From Streptomyces phaeoluteigriseus (lineage in GTDB: Bacteria > Actinomycetota > Actinomycetes > Streptomycetales > Streptomycetaceae), in contig NZ_MPOH02000019.1 of NCBI RefSeq assembly GCF_001896135.2, positions 342,757-379,931 on the forward strand: DNA of 37,175 nt. Direction: 5' to 3'. A program made the position numbers and the translations under genes. Position 1 is the first letter of the stretch, and each line of letters begins with the position of its first letter. Shown here in pieces: positions 27,027 through 36,372 of this stretch. The notes below the pieces were generated by a model. It was not told the origin of the DNA. It did no database searches and was given only the letters and a program-made list of their open reading frames with translations.

Positions 27027-27201
27027 TGCCGACGCCTGCCTTCCCCGCTACCGGAAACGGTCGGCGACCCCCGTGAAACCGGCCCGCCGACCCTGTGAAC
27101 AACTGCGCTGCGACGACAGCGAATTGTGCCCTACGGCACACCGTCCCGCTCCGGCAGGTCTGGTCAGCGCGGGTGAATCCGAGGTTGCCGTGTTGACGTG
27201 G

Positions 27202-27995
27202 TCAGCTGAGCAGGTCCGGTTCGCTGCGGCTGATGTCCTGCCACAGGGGCTGGTAGTTGATCCACGCCACCAGGTCGCCGCCGAGCTGTTCCCGGGTCGC
27301 CACCGCCGCCTTGTGCTCGATCAGGACGGGCCGGCCGGCGGCGCGGGCGGTGAGCTGGACCTGGCTGGAGCGTTCCATCGACAGGAACCACCAGGCCGCC
27401 GCGTCCACCGACTCGCCCACCGTCAGCGGGCCGTGGTTGCGCAGCACGAGTGCCTTGCGGCTGCCGAGCGCGGCGGCGATGCGCCGGCCCTCCTCGGCGT
27501 CCACGGCGACGCCGGTGTAGGCGTCGTAGAGCGCCATGTCCTCGTAGAAGGCGCAGCTCTCCTGGGTGATCGGGTCGATCAGTTCGCCGAGGGCGGCGAG
27601 CGCGCGGCCGTGGACGGAGTGGCAGTGGGCGACGGCGACGACGTCCGGCCGGGCGGCGTGCACCTGCGCGTGCACGGTGAACGCGGCTGGTTGACGTGAT
27701 AGCGGCCCTCGACGACCTGCCCGTCGGCGTTGACGAGGACGAGGTCGCTCACGGTGACGTGCTTGAAGGGCACGCCGAAGGGATTGACCCAGAAGCAGTC
27801 GCCGTACTCGGGGTCGCGGGCGGTGATGTGCCCGGAGACCCCGTCCTCGAAGCCGTGCCGGCCGAAGATCCGCAGGGCGCCCGCGAGCCGTTCCTTGCGA
27901 TGCCGGCGCTCGTCGTCGGCCGATTCGTGTGTCGGAGGCATGGCGAACCGCAACCGGTCGGTGGGCAGCGGGGCGGGTGACATGGGCCCGTGCAT
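27202..27995 (-). pseudogene. Class II aldolase/adducin family protein, frameshifted
   Basis: The ATG at 27995 (GGAGGA 4 bases upstream) starts a protein reading GRHGFEDGVSGHITARDPE, then FWVNPFGVPFKHVTVSDLVLV, the typical N-terminal half of class II aldolases. The frame breaks near 27684-27688, after VEGRYHVNQ, and a second frame continues AAFTVHAQVHAARPDVVAVA and HCHSVHGRALAALG (zinc-binding His cluster), then RNHGPLTVGESVDAAAWWF, to the stop at 27202. One missing G restores a 264-residue protein. Members cleave or isomerise sugar phosphates and related aldols with a zinc ion; the substrate here is not evident. It is divergent from the FMN protein gene, with a long palindrome between. Confidence 0.85.
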
Positions 27996-28081
27996 CGGTC
28001 CTCCAGCACTGGGATGCGTTACGGGCGGAAGTTACCTCCGGTCGGCGGAAAAGGGCAGAGCCGTCACGGAGAAGACTCCTG

Positions 28082-28110
28082 CGATACCGGACATGAGATG
28101 TCGGGTATCG
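28082..28110. promoter_or_regulatory. Long palindromic operator candidate
   Basis: CGATACCGGACAT, the spacer GAG and ATGTCGGGTATCG form an inverted repeat with 12 of 13 arm positions matching. It ends 16 bases before the ATG of the FMN protein gene and lies 86 bases upstream of the aldolase start, so a bound repressor could block the first and perhaps both. Confidence 0.6.
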
Positions 28111-28126
28111 GCGCCACACTCGATGT

Positions 28127-28618
28127 ATGACAGCACGTCGTACGACAGCAGTGAACTGGGCGGCGTTCGCCGAGGCGGAGCCGGATCTCGCGCGGGTCGT
28201 CGAGGACCGGTTCGGGGCCTTCACCCACCACGTACTCGCGACCCTGCGCAAGGACGGCTCCCCGCGCACCAGCGGCCTGGAGGTGCGTTTCGTGGGCGGT
28301 GAGCTGTGGCTCGGCATGATGCCGGGCTCGCTCAAGGTCCTGGACCTGCGCCGCGACCCCCGCTTCTCGCTCCAGGCCAACCCGGGTGAGGGCACCGGGA
28401 TGGGCGGCGGGGACGTACGGATCAGCGGGCGGGCCGTGGAGGTCGAGGACGGGGAGGCGAGGGCCGGGTACGTGAAAGAGGTGGAACCGCCGCAGCCGTT
28501 CCACCTCTTTCGCACCGAGCTGACGGAGGTCGTCAGGACCTGCGTCGAGGACGACACCTATCTCGTCGCCCAGGTCTGGAAGCCCGGAGAGCCGGTGCGG
28601 ACCCTCAAGCGGACCTGA
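28127..28618 (+). CDS. Pyridoxamine 5'-phosphate oxidase family (FMN/F420 split-barrel) protein
   Basis: The 163-residue product has the split beta-barrel pattern of this family: VVEDRFGAFTHHVLATLRKDGSPRTSGLEVRFVGGELWLG, then SLKVLDLRRDPRFSLQANP and GGDVRISGRAVEV. Such proteins bind FMN or F420 and reduce small molecules or protect against oxidants; sequence alone does not tell the cofactor. The ATG at 28127 has no ribosome-binding site and follows the palindrome at 28082-28110 closely, so the mRNA may be leaderless. It converges tightly on guaA (15 bases between stops). Confidence 0.88.
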   Translation: MTARRTTAVNWAAFAEAEPDLARVVEDRFGAFTHHVLATLRKDGSPRTSGLEVRFVGGELWLGMMPGSLKVLDLRRDPRFSLQANPGEGTGMGGGDVRISGRAVEVEDGEARAGYVKEVEPPQPFHLFRTELTEVVRTCVEDDTYLVAQVWKPGEPVRTLKRT

Positions 28619-28633
28619 CCCCGCTGGAGGGGC

Positions 28634-30214
<1,581 letters not shown>

Positions 30215-30376
30215 GGGGGCCTTCCGGCGGTTCGGGCGGAGTCTCTGTGCTGCCCAATTCTACCGAGTGGGCGTGGGAACGATCCCGTCGCTTCCACCGA
30301 CGCCGACGCGGGACCGGTCTCGTCACCGGGGGGCCCGCCGGGCCGGTGCCCGCCCACCGTGCGAAAACCGCCGTGG

Positions 30377-30382
30377 CATACT
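30377..30382 (+). promoter_or_regulatory. -10 element before the chorismate mutase leader
   Basis: CATACT resembles a streptomycete -10 box, and its position predicts transcription from about 30389-30390, exactly at the ATG of the leader peptide. The leader would therefore be translated from a leaderless mRNA. No clear -35 element is seen. Confidence 0.4.
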
Positions 30383-30389
30383 GGCGCCC

Positions 30390-30461
30390 ATGCTCTCGCA
30401 CGCGACCTTCGTCTTTACCTATGGCACCCGGCCCGCCGGCTGCCATGGTCGTGCTGCTTAG
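30390..30461 (+). CDS. Leader peptide of the chorismate mutase attenuator (23 residues)
   Basis: A short frame MLSHATFVFTYGTRPAG...GRAA ends at TAG 30461. It carries two Phe codons and one Tyr codon within five codons (F-V-F-T-Y), and two of these use TTT and TAT, which are rare in such high-GC genomes. It is followed 18 bases later by a strong terminator-like hairpin and then by the chorismate mutase gene, whose pathway makes Phe and Tyr. This is the classic layout of ribosome-mediated attenuation. The frame is inferred to be translated from composition and context only. Confidence 0.6.
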   Translation: MLSHATFVFTYGTRPAGCHGRAA

Positions 30462-30479
30462 CTGAGGCAGCGACTTCCC

Positions 30480-30512
30480 AGGCGCCCCGGGCCGACAAGG
30501 CCCGGGGCGCCT
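30480..30512 (+). terminator. Attenuator hairpin before the chorismate mutase gene
   Basis: AGGCGCCCCGGGCC pairs perfectly with GGCCCGGGGCGCCT (14 bp) around the loop GACAA, followed by GTCGTTTCCC. A competing fold is possible: GCTGCC in the leader frame pairs with GGCAGC just after its stop, and CGGCCC (30429-30434) can pair with GGGCCG in the hairpin's 5' arm. Confidence 0.7.
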
Positions 30513-30573
30513 GTCGTTTCCCTCCGGGTCAGGTCGCTCCGGGGCATCCGCACCCACCACCACAGGAGCCCCC

Positions 30574-30855
30574 ATGACCGCCACCGACGTGACCGGCGCC
30601 CGTACCTCCGAGGCGGCCGGCGTGATCACCGGCGCGCGTGACCGCATCGACGCGCTCGACGACCGGATCATCGGTCTCATCCAGGAACGGATCGCCGTGT
30701 CCGCCGTGATCCAGGAGGCCCGGATCACCTCCGGCGGCCGGCGCGTGAACCTGTCCCGCGAGATGGAGATCCTCGACCACTACCGGCAGGCCCTCGGCAG
30801 GCCCGGCACCTCCCTCGCCCTGACGCTCCTCGAACTCTGCCGTGGTCGCATCTGA
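30574..30855 (+). CDS. Chorismate mutase, AroQ class
   Basis: The 93-residue all-helical protein matches a stand-alone AroQ-type chorismate mutase: RDRIDALDDRIIGLIQERIAVSAVIQEARI (helix 1 with the active-site Arg/Asp/Arg pattern), then VNLSREMEILDHYRQALG. It converts chorismate to prephenate, the branch point to Phe and Tyr. The ATG at 30574 has AGGAG 5 bases upstream. An attenuator-like leader precedes it. Length is typical, and no secretion signal is present, so the enzyme is cytoplasmic. Confidence 0.92.
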   Translation: MTATDVTGARTSEAAGVITGARDRIDALDDRIIGLIQERIAVSAVIQEARITSGGRRVNLSREMEILDHYRQALGRPGTSLALTLLELCRGRI

Positions 30856-31065
30856 GTTCGGTGTTCCTCTCACTCGTACGGCGCGTGACCGGTCGCGGAC
30901 GGCTTCGTTGGTCCCGATGTCCGTTCCAGCCAGGGGCGGACCCGGAAGAACCACGCGTGGCTCACCTGGAGCGATGAGGCGTACGGATCGTGCCGTGCGC
31001 CGTGGGACCTCGCTCCGGGGAAGTGACCGGACGGCAGGGGACAGCGGCCCGGTCACCCAGGAGAA

Positions 31066-31097
31066 CGGCCGGCCCCGGGGACGCTCGGGGCCGGCCG
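31066..31097. terminator. 12-bp stem hairpin downstream of chorismate mutase
   Basis: CGGCCGGCCCCG pairs perfectly with CGGGGCCGGCCG around the 8-base loop GGGACGCT. It lies 210 bases after the chorismate mutase stop and has no T-run. Confidence 0.5.
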
Positions 31098-31403
31098 GCG
31101 GGAAGGGCAAAAGTGCGTAAGGGCTGGGTCAAACGGTTGCGGGCACCGCGTTCATCCAGCACGATGCGTAGAAAGCCCCAAGTCCCGCCGGGGACAACGG
31201 CATTGCCCCGTCCTCTCCTGCTATGACCTGTTGTGCGGCGTTTCGTCCCCACCGACCGCCAAAGGTTCGGACCAGTCGCACACCCCGCGTGCGCCCCGGC
31301 GGCCACCCGGCACGGACGCGGGCGCTCGACAAGCCAGCGGCGCAACCCCCCGGCGCCGCTCCCCAGGCACCGGCGCTGCCCTGACGCCGGTGCTGACGAT
31401 AAA

Positions 31404-31438
31404 GAAGGGCCTCGCGGATCCGTCCCGCGGGGCCCTTC
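31404..31438 (-). terminator. 14-bp stem terminator with minus-strand T-rich tail
   Basis: GAAGGGCCTCGCGG pairs with CCGCGGGGCCCTTC (one G-U pair) around a 7-base loop. On the minus strand it is followed by TTTATC, so it would best end leftward transcription; it may also act rightward. Confidence 0.6.
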
Positions 31439-31503
31439 GTCATGCCCGGAGGCGGCCGGCGGGTCCGGCGGGTGCGACTGAGCCCTCCAGGAGGGCCCAG
31501 TGG

Positions 31504-31519
31504 TGTGACGTATGCCACA
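31504..31519. promoter_or_regulatory. CRP-like palindrome upstream of the LAETG gene
   Basis: TGTGACGTATGCCACA fits TGTGA-N6-TCACA with one mismatch. It lies about 155 bases upstream of the LAETG protein gene. Streptomycetes encode a Crp homologue, but its site preference is looser than that of E. coli, so this is a candidate only. Confidence 0.4.
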
Positions 31520-31526
31520 TAAGGAA

Positions 31527-31555
31527 CCTGTGAAGAGAGAGCAACTCTTCACAGG
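31527..31555 (+). promoter_or_regulatory. 11-bp stem hairpin in the upstream region of the LAETG gene
   Basis: CCTGTGAAGAG pairs perfectly with CTCTTCACAGG around the loop AGAGCAA. It is nested inside an outer GTGTGAC (31503-31509) / GTCACAC (31564-31570) pair, giving a two-tier fold. It has no T-run and is much less G+C-rich than typical terminators here. Confidence 0.55.
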
Positions 31556-31672
31556 CTTCGCCAGTCACACGTAGCGAACTCAGGGCCATAAGCCGCTCCC
31601 CCATGCGGAAGGCCTCCTCAACCGCGTCGCGGCCTTGCTGTCGCGACGCACAGCAATCATCGAGGTCTTTTC

Positions 31673-32680
31673 ATGAAGCTCCGCCGGGCCATGGTCACCA
31701 TGGCCGCGACCGCCGCCCTCGCGCCGCTGGCCCTGCTGTCGGCGCCGGGCGCCTTCGCGGAGGAGAGCGGCTCGGCGTCGCCGAGCGCATCGTCGTCCGA
31801 GAGCGCCTCCGCCTCGCCGTCCGACTCGGCGAGTTCCTCGGAGTCCGCCTCCGCGTCCGAGTCCGCCTCCGAGTCCTCGTCGGGCTCGGCCTCCGCCTCC
31901 GCCTCCGCCTCCCAGGGAACGGCGTCGGCTTCCGCGTCGTCGTCCGCTTCCTCGTCGCCCACCGGGGAGCCGTCGGAGTTCCCCGACGACTGTCCGGTCG
32001 ACGAGGACGGCGTCGACGTGGACTCCCAGCTGGAGCTGTCCGTGTCCGGTCTGCCCGGCAAGATCGTGGCGGGCAGCGGCCGGCACCCCTTCAAGCTCAC
32101 CGCCGCCAACCACAGCGACAAGGCCCTGGGCACCGTGCAGTGGCTCGCGGCCGTCGACAACGACTCGATGAGCGACGACGAGCGGACCTGGCTGAGCACC
32201 TACGCCAAGATCGAGTACTACGACCCGGCGACGAAGGCCTGGGACTCGATCGCGGACGACTTCGGCAACGGCTTCTACTTCGGCCAGACGGAACTCGGCC
32301 CCAAGGAGACCGTCGACATCAAGCTGCGCGTCGACATCACCTCCAAGGCCCCGGCCGGTGACGGCTTCACCCTGGGCCTCGGCGGCTACGTCGACTCGGA
32401 GAAGAACTGCGTACACAGCTCCTTCGCGCTCTACGAGTTCACCGTGCTCAAGCCCGGCAGCAGCAACGACGACCCGGGCAAGGCCAAGCCGGGCGACGGC
32501 AAGGCTCCCGCGGGCGGCAAGCAGCCGCAGGGTGGCGCCAAGGAGATCCCCGCGACGGGCAGCCTCGCCGAGACCGGCTCCGGCTCGGCTCTGCCGATGA
32601 TCGGGCTGGTCGGCGGGGTCGCCGTCGTCGCCGGTGCGGGCGCGGTGTTCACCGCGCGCCGCCGCAGGACACAGGCGTAA
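31673..32680 (+). CDS. Cell-wall-anchored LAETG sortase substrate
   Basis: This 335-residue protein has a signal peptide ending AFA before EESGSAS, a Ser/Ala/Glu low-complexity stalk (about 30-97), an ordered domain (about 100-255, with CPVDEDGVDVDSQLELSVSG and two Cys, in DDCPVD and EKNCVHS, that could form a disulphide), a Pro/Gly/Lys-rich linker, and a C-terminal sorting signal: LAETG at 298-302, a membrane helix and RRRR. LAxTG is the motif of class E sortases, which anchor proteins to peptidoglycan in streptomycetes. The ATG has GAGG 9 bases upstream. No sortase gene is in the window. The role of the ordered domain is unknown. Confidence 0.9.
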   Translation: MKLRRAMVTMAATAALAPLALLSAPGAFAEESGSASPSASSSESASASPSDSASSSESASASESASESSSGSASASASASQGTASASASSSASSSPTGEPSEFPDDCPVDEDGVDVDSQLELSVSGLPGKIVAGSGRHPFKLTAANHSDKALGTVQWLAAVDNDSMSDDERTWLSTYAKIEYYDPATKAWDSIADDFGNGFYFGQTELGPKETVDIKLRVDITSKAPAGDGFTLGLGGYVDSEKNCVHSSFALYEFTVLKPGSSNDDPGKAKPGDGKAPAGGKQPQGGAKEIPATGSLAETGSGSALPMIGLVGGVAVVAGAGAVFTARRRRTQA

Positions 32681-32711
32681 GCCTGAACCGGCCTCAGGGC
32701 CGTTGGTGAGG

Positions 32712-32748
32712 AGGGACCTGCGCTCGGAGGGGGGCGCAGGTCCCTTTT
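32712..32748 (+). terminator. Intrinsic terminator of the LAETG gene
   Basis: AGGGACCTGCGC pairs perfectly with GCGCAGGTCCCT around a 10-base loop and is followed by a T-run (TTTTCC). It lies 31 bases after the stop codon. Confidence 0.9.
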
Positions 32749-32766
32749 CCGTGCCCGCTGCCTCAT

Positions 32767-34692
32767 CTACTTCTTCGGCGGCACCGTCGGCATGCCCAGG
32801 AACGGCAGCCGCAGCGCCGCGAACGCGTCCGCCGGGACCACCGGGTCACGCGGCTCCACCGGCTTCAGACGTTCGTACGCCGCTCCCTGCGCGGGGCGCG
32901 GGTCCTGCTCTCCCTTGTTCGGCCAGTACGACATCGCGCGCTCGGCCTGGGCCGTGATCGTCAGGGACGGGTTCACGCCGAGGTTCGCCGACACGGCGGC
33001 GCCGTCCACGACCGAGATGCCGGGGTGGCCGTAGAGGCGGTGGTACGGGTCGATGACGCCGGTCTCGCGCGAGTCGCCGATGGGGCAGCCGCCGAGGAAG
33101 TGGGCGGTGAGCGGGGTGCCCATCAGCTCGCCCACGTTGGAGCCGGCGAAGCCGTTGATGTCGGCGGCGATCGCGGTGGCCGCCTCCGAAGCCGCCCTGA
33201 TCTGCTTGGGGTTGGGGCTGCCGTGCCCCTGGCGTGCGGTCAGCAGGCCCTTGCCCACACCCGTCGGCTTCAGGTACGTCGTCAGCGAGTTGTCCACGGA
33301 CTGCATGACCAGGCCGATGATGGTCTTCTCCGACCAGCGGCGGTTGGAGAGGGAGCGCAGCACGAGGACGGGATGGCGGGCGGCGTTCGCCAGCCAGCCG
33401 GCCACCCGCGACGAGCCTTCCGCGTACGGCACCTGGAGGATCGACAGGCTGCCCATCGAGTTGGAGCCCTTGCCGTAGCGGACGGGTTCGATGTGGGTGA
33501 CCGGGTCCGGGTGGATCGAGGACGTGATGGCGACCCCGCGCGTGAAGTCGACCTTCGCCTGTCCGGTCGCCCTGCGGTAGCGGCGGTCATTGGTCTGGGC
33601 GCCGACCAGCGCCTCGGAGTTGGTGCGGGTCAGTTCGCCGAGCTTGTCGGAGAGGTACGGCAGTTGCCGGCCCGCCTTCATGCGGTGCAGCAGGGTCTGG
33701 GTGCCGTAGGTGCCGGCGGCGAGGACGACCCGGCGGGCCGTGAAGGTGCGGCCCTTCGACCTGCGCCGGCCGTCGGTCGGGAGGGTCGCCACCGCGTACC
33801 CGCCGCGTGCGTCGTCGGTGACCGACACGACCGTGGTGAGGGGGTGGACGACGGCGCCCGCCTTCTCGGCGAGGTAGAGGTAGTTCTCGTTGAGGGTGTT
33901 CTTCGCGCCGTGCCGGCAGCCGGTCATGCACTCGCCGCACTCGTTGCAGGCCTTGCGGGCGGGGCCCGCGCCGCCGAAGTAGGGGTCCGCCGCCTGCCGG
34001 CCCGGCCGTGCCGTGACCGACCCGTCGGCGTCCTGGCCGTCCCCGAAGAACACGCCCACCGGGGCCATGTGGAAGGTGTCGCCCACACCCATCCGCTCGG
34101 CCGCCGCCTTGAGGTGTACGTCGGACGGGGTCGTCGTCGGGTTGAGGCGCACGCCGAGCATGCGTCGGGCCTGGTCGTAGTAGGGAGCCAGCTCCTCCTG
34201 CCAGTCCGTGATGTGCCGCCACTGCGGGTCGTCGAAGAACGGCTTCAGCGGCACGTACAGGGTGTTGGCGTAGTTGAGGGAGCCGCCGCCGACGCCCGCG
34301 CCCGCCAGGACCATGACGTTGCCCAGCAGGTGGATGCGCTGGATGCCGTACATGCCGAGCTTGGGGGCCCAGAGGTAGTTCTTCAGGTCCCAGGAGTTCT
34401 TCGGGAGGGACTCCCGGGTGAACCGGCGGCCGGCCTCCAGGACGCCGACCCGGTACCCCTTCTCCGTGAGGCGGAGCGCGGTGACCGAACCGCCGAAGCC
34501 GGATCCCACGACGACGACGTCGTAGTCGTAGGCGTCGTCCGCGGCGTCGGCCTCGGCGCTCACCTCGACGTTCACCTCGGCGTCGGCGTCAGCTCCGGCG
34601 TCGGCGTCGGCGTTGACTTCGGCGGCGGTGTCGGCGTCCTGGCGGCCGGGTCCGTCCTCGTGCCGGATCCGGGCGGAGTTCTCCTGTGACAC
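32767..34692 (-). CDS. GMC oxidoreductase, cholesterol-oxidase-like, with four-Cys motif
   Basis: The 641-residue protein has an FAD-binding GSGFGGS at 63-69, VLEAGRRF, the GMC loop GAGVGGGSLNYAN and a C-terminal GHPGISVVDGAAVSANLGVNPSLTITAQAER. It resembles bacterial cholesterol oxidase/ChoD-like flavoproteins; no signal peptide is seen. Residues 249-259 read CNECGECMTGC, a CX2CX2CX3C pattern like a 4Fe-4S ferredoxin site. The first 55 residues are an Ala/Asp/Glu/Val-rich acidic tail. The GTG at 34692 has GAGGAG upstream. It begins 32 bases after the aldehyde dehydrogenase gene on the same strand, so an alcohol-to-acid oxidation pair is plausible. The substrate (sterol or other alcohol) is not determined. 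Confidence 0.9.
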   Translation of the reverse strand: MSQENSARIRHEDGPGRQDADTAAEVNADADAGADADAEVNVEVSAEADAADDAYDYDVVVVGSGFGGSVTALRLTEKGYRVGVLEAGRRFTRESLPKNSWDLKNYLWAPKLGMYGIQRIHLLGNVMVLAGAGVGGGSLNYANTLYVPLKPFFDDPQWRHITDWQEELAPYYDQARRMLGVRLNPTTTPSDVHLKAAAERMGVGDTFHMAPVGVFFGDGQDADGSVTARPGRQAADPYFGGAGPARKACNECGECMTGCRHGAKNTLNENYLYLAEKAGAVVHPLTTVVSVTDDARGGYAVATLPTDGRRRSKGRTFTARRVVLAAGTYGTQTLLHRMKAGRQLPYLSDKLGELTRTNSEALVGAQTNDRRYRRATGQAKVDFTRGVAITSSIHPDPVTHIEPVRYGKGSNSMGSLSILQVPYAEGSSRVAGWLANAARHPVLVLRSLSNRRWSEKTIIGLVMQSVDNSLTTYLKPTGVGKGLLTARQGHGSPNPKQIRAASEAATAIAADINGFAGSNVGELMGTPLTAHFLGGCPIGDSRETGVIDPYHRLYGHPGISVVDGAAVSANLGVNPSLTITAQAERAMSYWPNKGEQDPRPAQGAAYERLKPVEPRDPVVPADAFAALRLPFLGMPTVPPKK

Positions 34693-34724
34693 GTGCTCTC
34701 CTCATTGAGAACGGGTGGTGCTGT

Positions 34725-36338
34725 CTAGCGGAAGCGGAACGCCTTCATCAGGCGGAGGCTGCGGCTCATGAACTCCGCGTACCTCTCGTCGTCCATCCCC
34801 AGGGACGGCGCCATCGGCAGCAGTCGCTGCTGGGCCACCGTCTGGGCCTCCGTGTACTTGAGGATGCCCTCGGAGCCGTGGCGGCGGCCGAGGCCGGAGT
34901 CCTTCATGCCGCCCATGGGCGACTGGACGCTGCCGTAGGCGGGGGCGTAACCCTCGTTGATGTTGACGGTGCCGGTGCGCAGGCGGGCGGCGATCGCGCG
35001 GCCGCGGCGGCCGTCCCTCGTCCAGACCGATGAGTTCAGGCCGTACGGCGTGGAGTTGGCGAGGTCGACCGCCTCGTCGTCCGTCGTGAAGCGGTAGATC
35101 GAGACGACCGGGCCGAAGGTCTCCTCGCCGCAGACCGACATCGGTTCCGTCACGCCGTCGAGGATCGTCGGCTCGAAGAAGTAGGGGCCGATGTCGGGGC
35201 GGGCGACACCGCCGGCGACGACCGTGGCGCCCTTGGCGACGGCCTCCTCCACATGCCGGGACACGGTCTCCAGCTGGCGTTCGCCGACGAGGGAGCCCAT
35301 GTCGGCGCCGTACGCGAGGGAGGTGCCGAGGCGCATCGCCCTCGTGCGGGCGGCGAAGCGCTCCAGGAAGGCGTCCGCGACGGACTCGTGGACGTACAGC
35401 CGCTCGATGGAGATGCAGAGCTGGCCGGCGGAGGAGAAGCAGGCGCGGACCGCTCCGGCGGCGGCCTTCTCCACGTCGGCGTCCGCGAGGACCAGCATGG
35501 CGTTCTTGCCGCCGAGTTCGAGGGAGACGCCGACCAGGCGGGCGGCGGCGCCCTGCGCGACCTCACGGCCGGTGCGGGTGGAGCCGGTGAAGGAGACGTA
35601 GTCGGCGTGCCGGACGACCTCGGGGCCGACGACCGGGCCCTCGCCGAGGACGACCTGGAAGACCTCGGCGGGCAGCCCGGCCTCGATGAGCAGGTCACGG
35701 GCCCACAGCGCGGTGAGACAGGTCTCCGTGTCGGGCTTCATGACGACCGCGTTGCCCGCGGCGAAGGCGGGCAGCGCGTCGCCGACGGAGAGTTCCAGCG
35801 GGTAGTTCCAGGGGGCTATCTGGCCGACGACACCGCGCGGGTGGCGCAGTTCGGTGACCTTCGTCAGCGTCGGCATCGCGCCCGCGTGCCGCTTCGGCCG
35901 CAGGTAGGAGGGGGCCTTGCGCCCGTAGTGGCGGGCGGCGACCGCGACCGCCTGCACCTCCTCGTGGGCGTGCAGGCGCGCCTTGCCGGTCTCCAGCTGG
36001 ATCAGGTCGAGGACCTCGCCCTGACGCTGGAGCACCAGGTCGTGGAAGCGCAGCAGGACCGCCGCCCGTTCCCGCACCGGCACCTGCTCCCACACCGCCT
36101 GCGCGGCACGGGCCGCGGTGAACGCCCGCTGTACGTCCTCGGGGGTGGACTCGGGCAGGTCGGCGAGCTTCTCGCCGGTGAACGGCGTGTGGTTCGCCGT
36201 GCGCCCGGAACCGACGACGCCCTTGGTGAGCTGGGCGACGAGCTGGGGGGTGACCACGTCGGCGGCGGTGCGGGCGCCGGCGGGGGTGGGGGCGAGGGGG
36301 TTGGTACCGGTCTTCTCCGGGGCCTGCGAGTCCGTCAT
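34725..36338 (-). CDS. Succinic-semialdehyde dehydrogenase-like aldehyde dehydrogenase
   Basis: The 537-residue enzyme has the NAD(P) and catalytic landmarks of the aldehyde dehydrogenase superfamily: APWNYPLEL, FTGSTRTG, the general base Glu274 in LELGGKN and the nucleophile Cys308 in SSAGQLCIS, then EETFGPVVS and the closing MGGMKDSGLGRRHG. It is closest to succinic-semialdehyde dehydrogenases as I remember them, which oxidise the aldehyde to succinate with NADP. The ATG at 36338 is preceded by the candidate operator at 36373-36390. It is the first gene of a two-gene unit with the GMC oxidoreductase. Confidence 0.92.
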   Translation of the reverse strand: MTDSQAPEKTGTNPLAPTPAGARTAADVVTPQLVAQLTKGVVGSGRTANHTPFTGEKLADLPESTPEDVQRAFTAARAAQAVWEQVPVRERAAVLLRFHDLVLQRQGEVLDLIQLETGKARLHAHEEVQAVAVAARHYGRKAPSYLRPKRHAGAMPTLTKVTELRHPRGVVGQIAPWNYPLELSVGDALPAFAAGNAVVMKPDTETCLTALWARDLLIEAGLPAEVFQVVLGEGPVVGPEVVRHADYVSFTGSTRTGREVAQGAAARLVGVSLELGGKNAMLVLADADVEKAAAGAVRACFSSAGQLCISIERLYVHESVADAFLERFAARTRAMRLGTSLAYGADMGSLVGERQLETVSRHVEEAVAKGATVVAGGVARPDIGPYFFEPTILDGVTEPMSVCGEETFGPVVSIYRFTTDDEAVDLANSTPYGLNSSVWTRDGRRGRAIAARLRTGTVNINEGYAPAYGSVQSPMGGMKDSGLGRRHGSEGILKYTEAQTVAQQRLLPMAPSLGMDDERYAEFMSRSLRLMKAFRFR

Positions 36339-36372
36339 GAGCCGCAGGGTATGACGTGGGAACGGCTTTTGG

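Larger units (their letters stand above)
30856..31672. other. Long intergenic region with several hairpins
   Basis: In these 817 bases I find no convincing gene or tRNA. GTGACCGG (31023-31030) pairs with CCGGTCAC (31049-31056). Open frames present here have poor codon use and no ribosome-binding sites. Stronger hairpins and a CRP-like site are listed separately. Confidence 0.5.

Noticed and set aside
30856..31672. tRNA or other structured RNA gene in the long gap
   Set aside because: Hairpins are present but no cloverleaf with TTCRA loop and acceptor pairing could be made.
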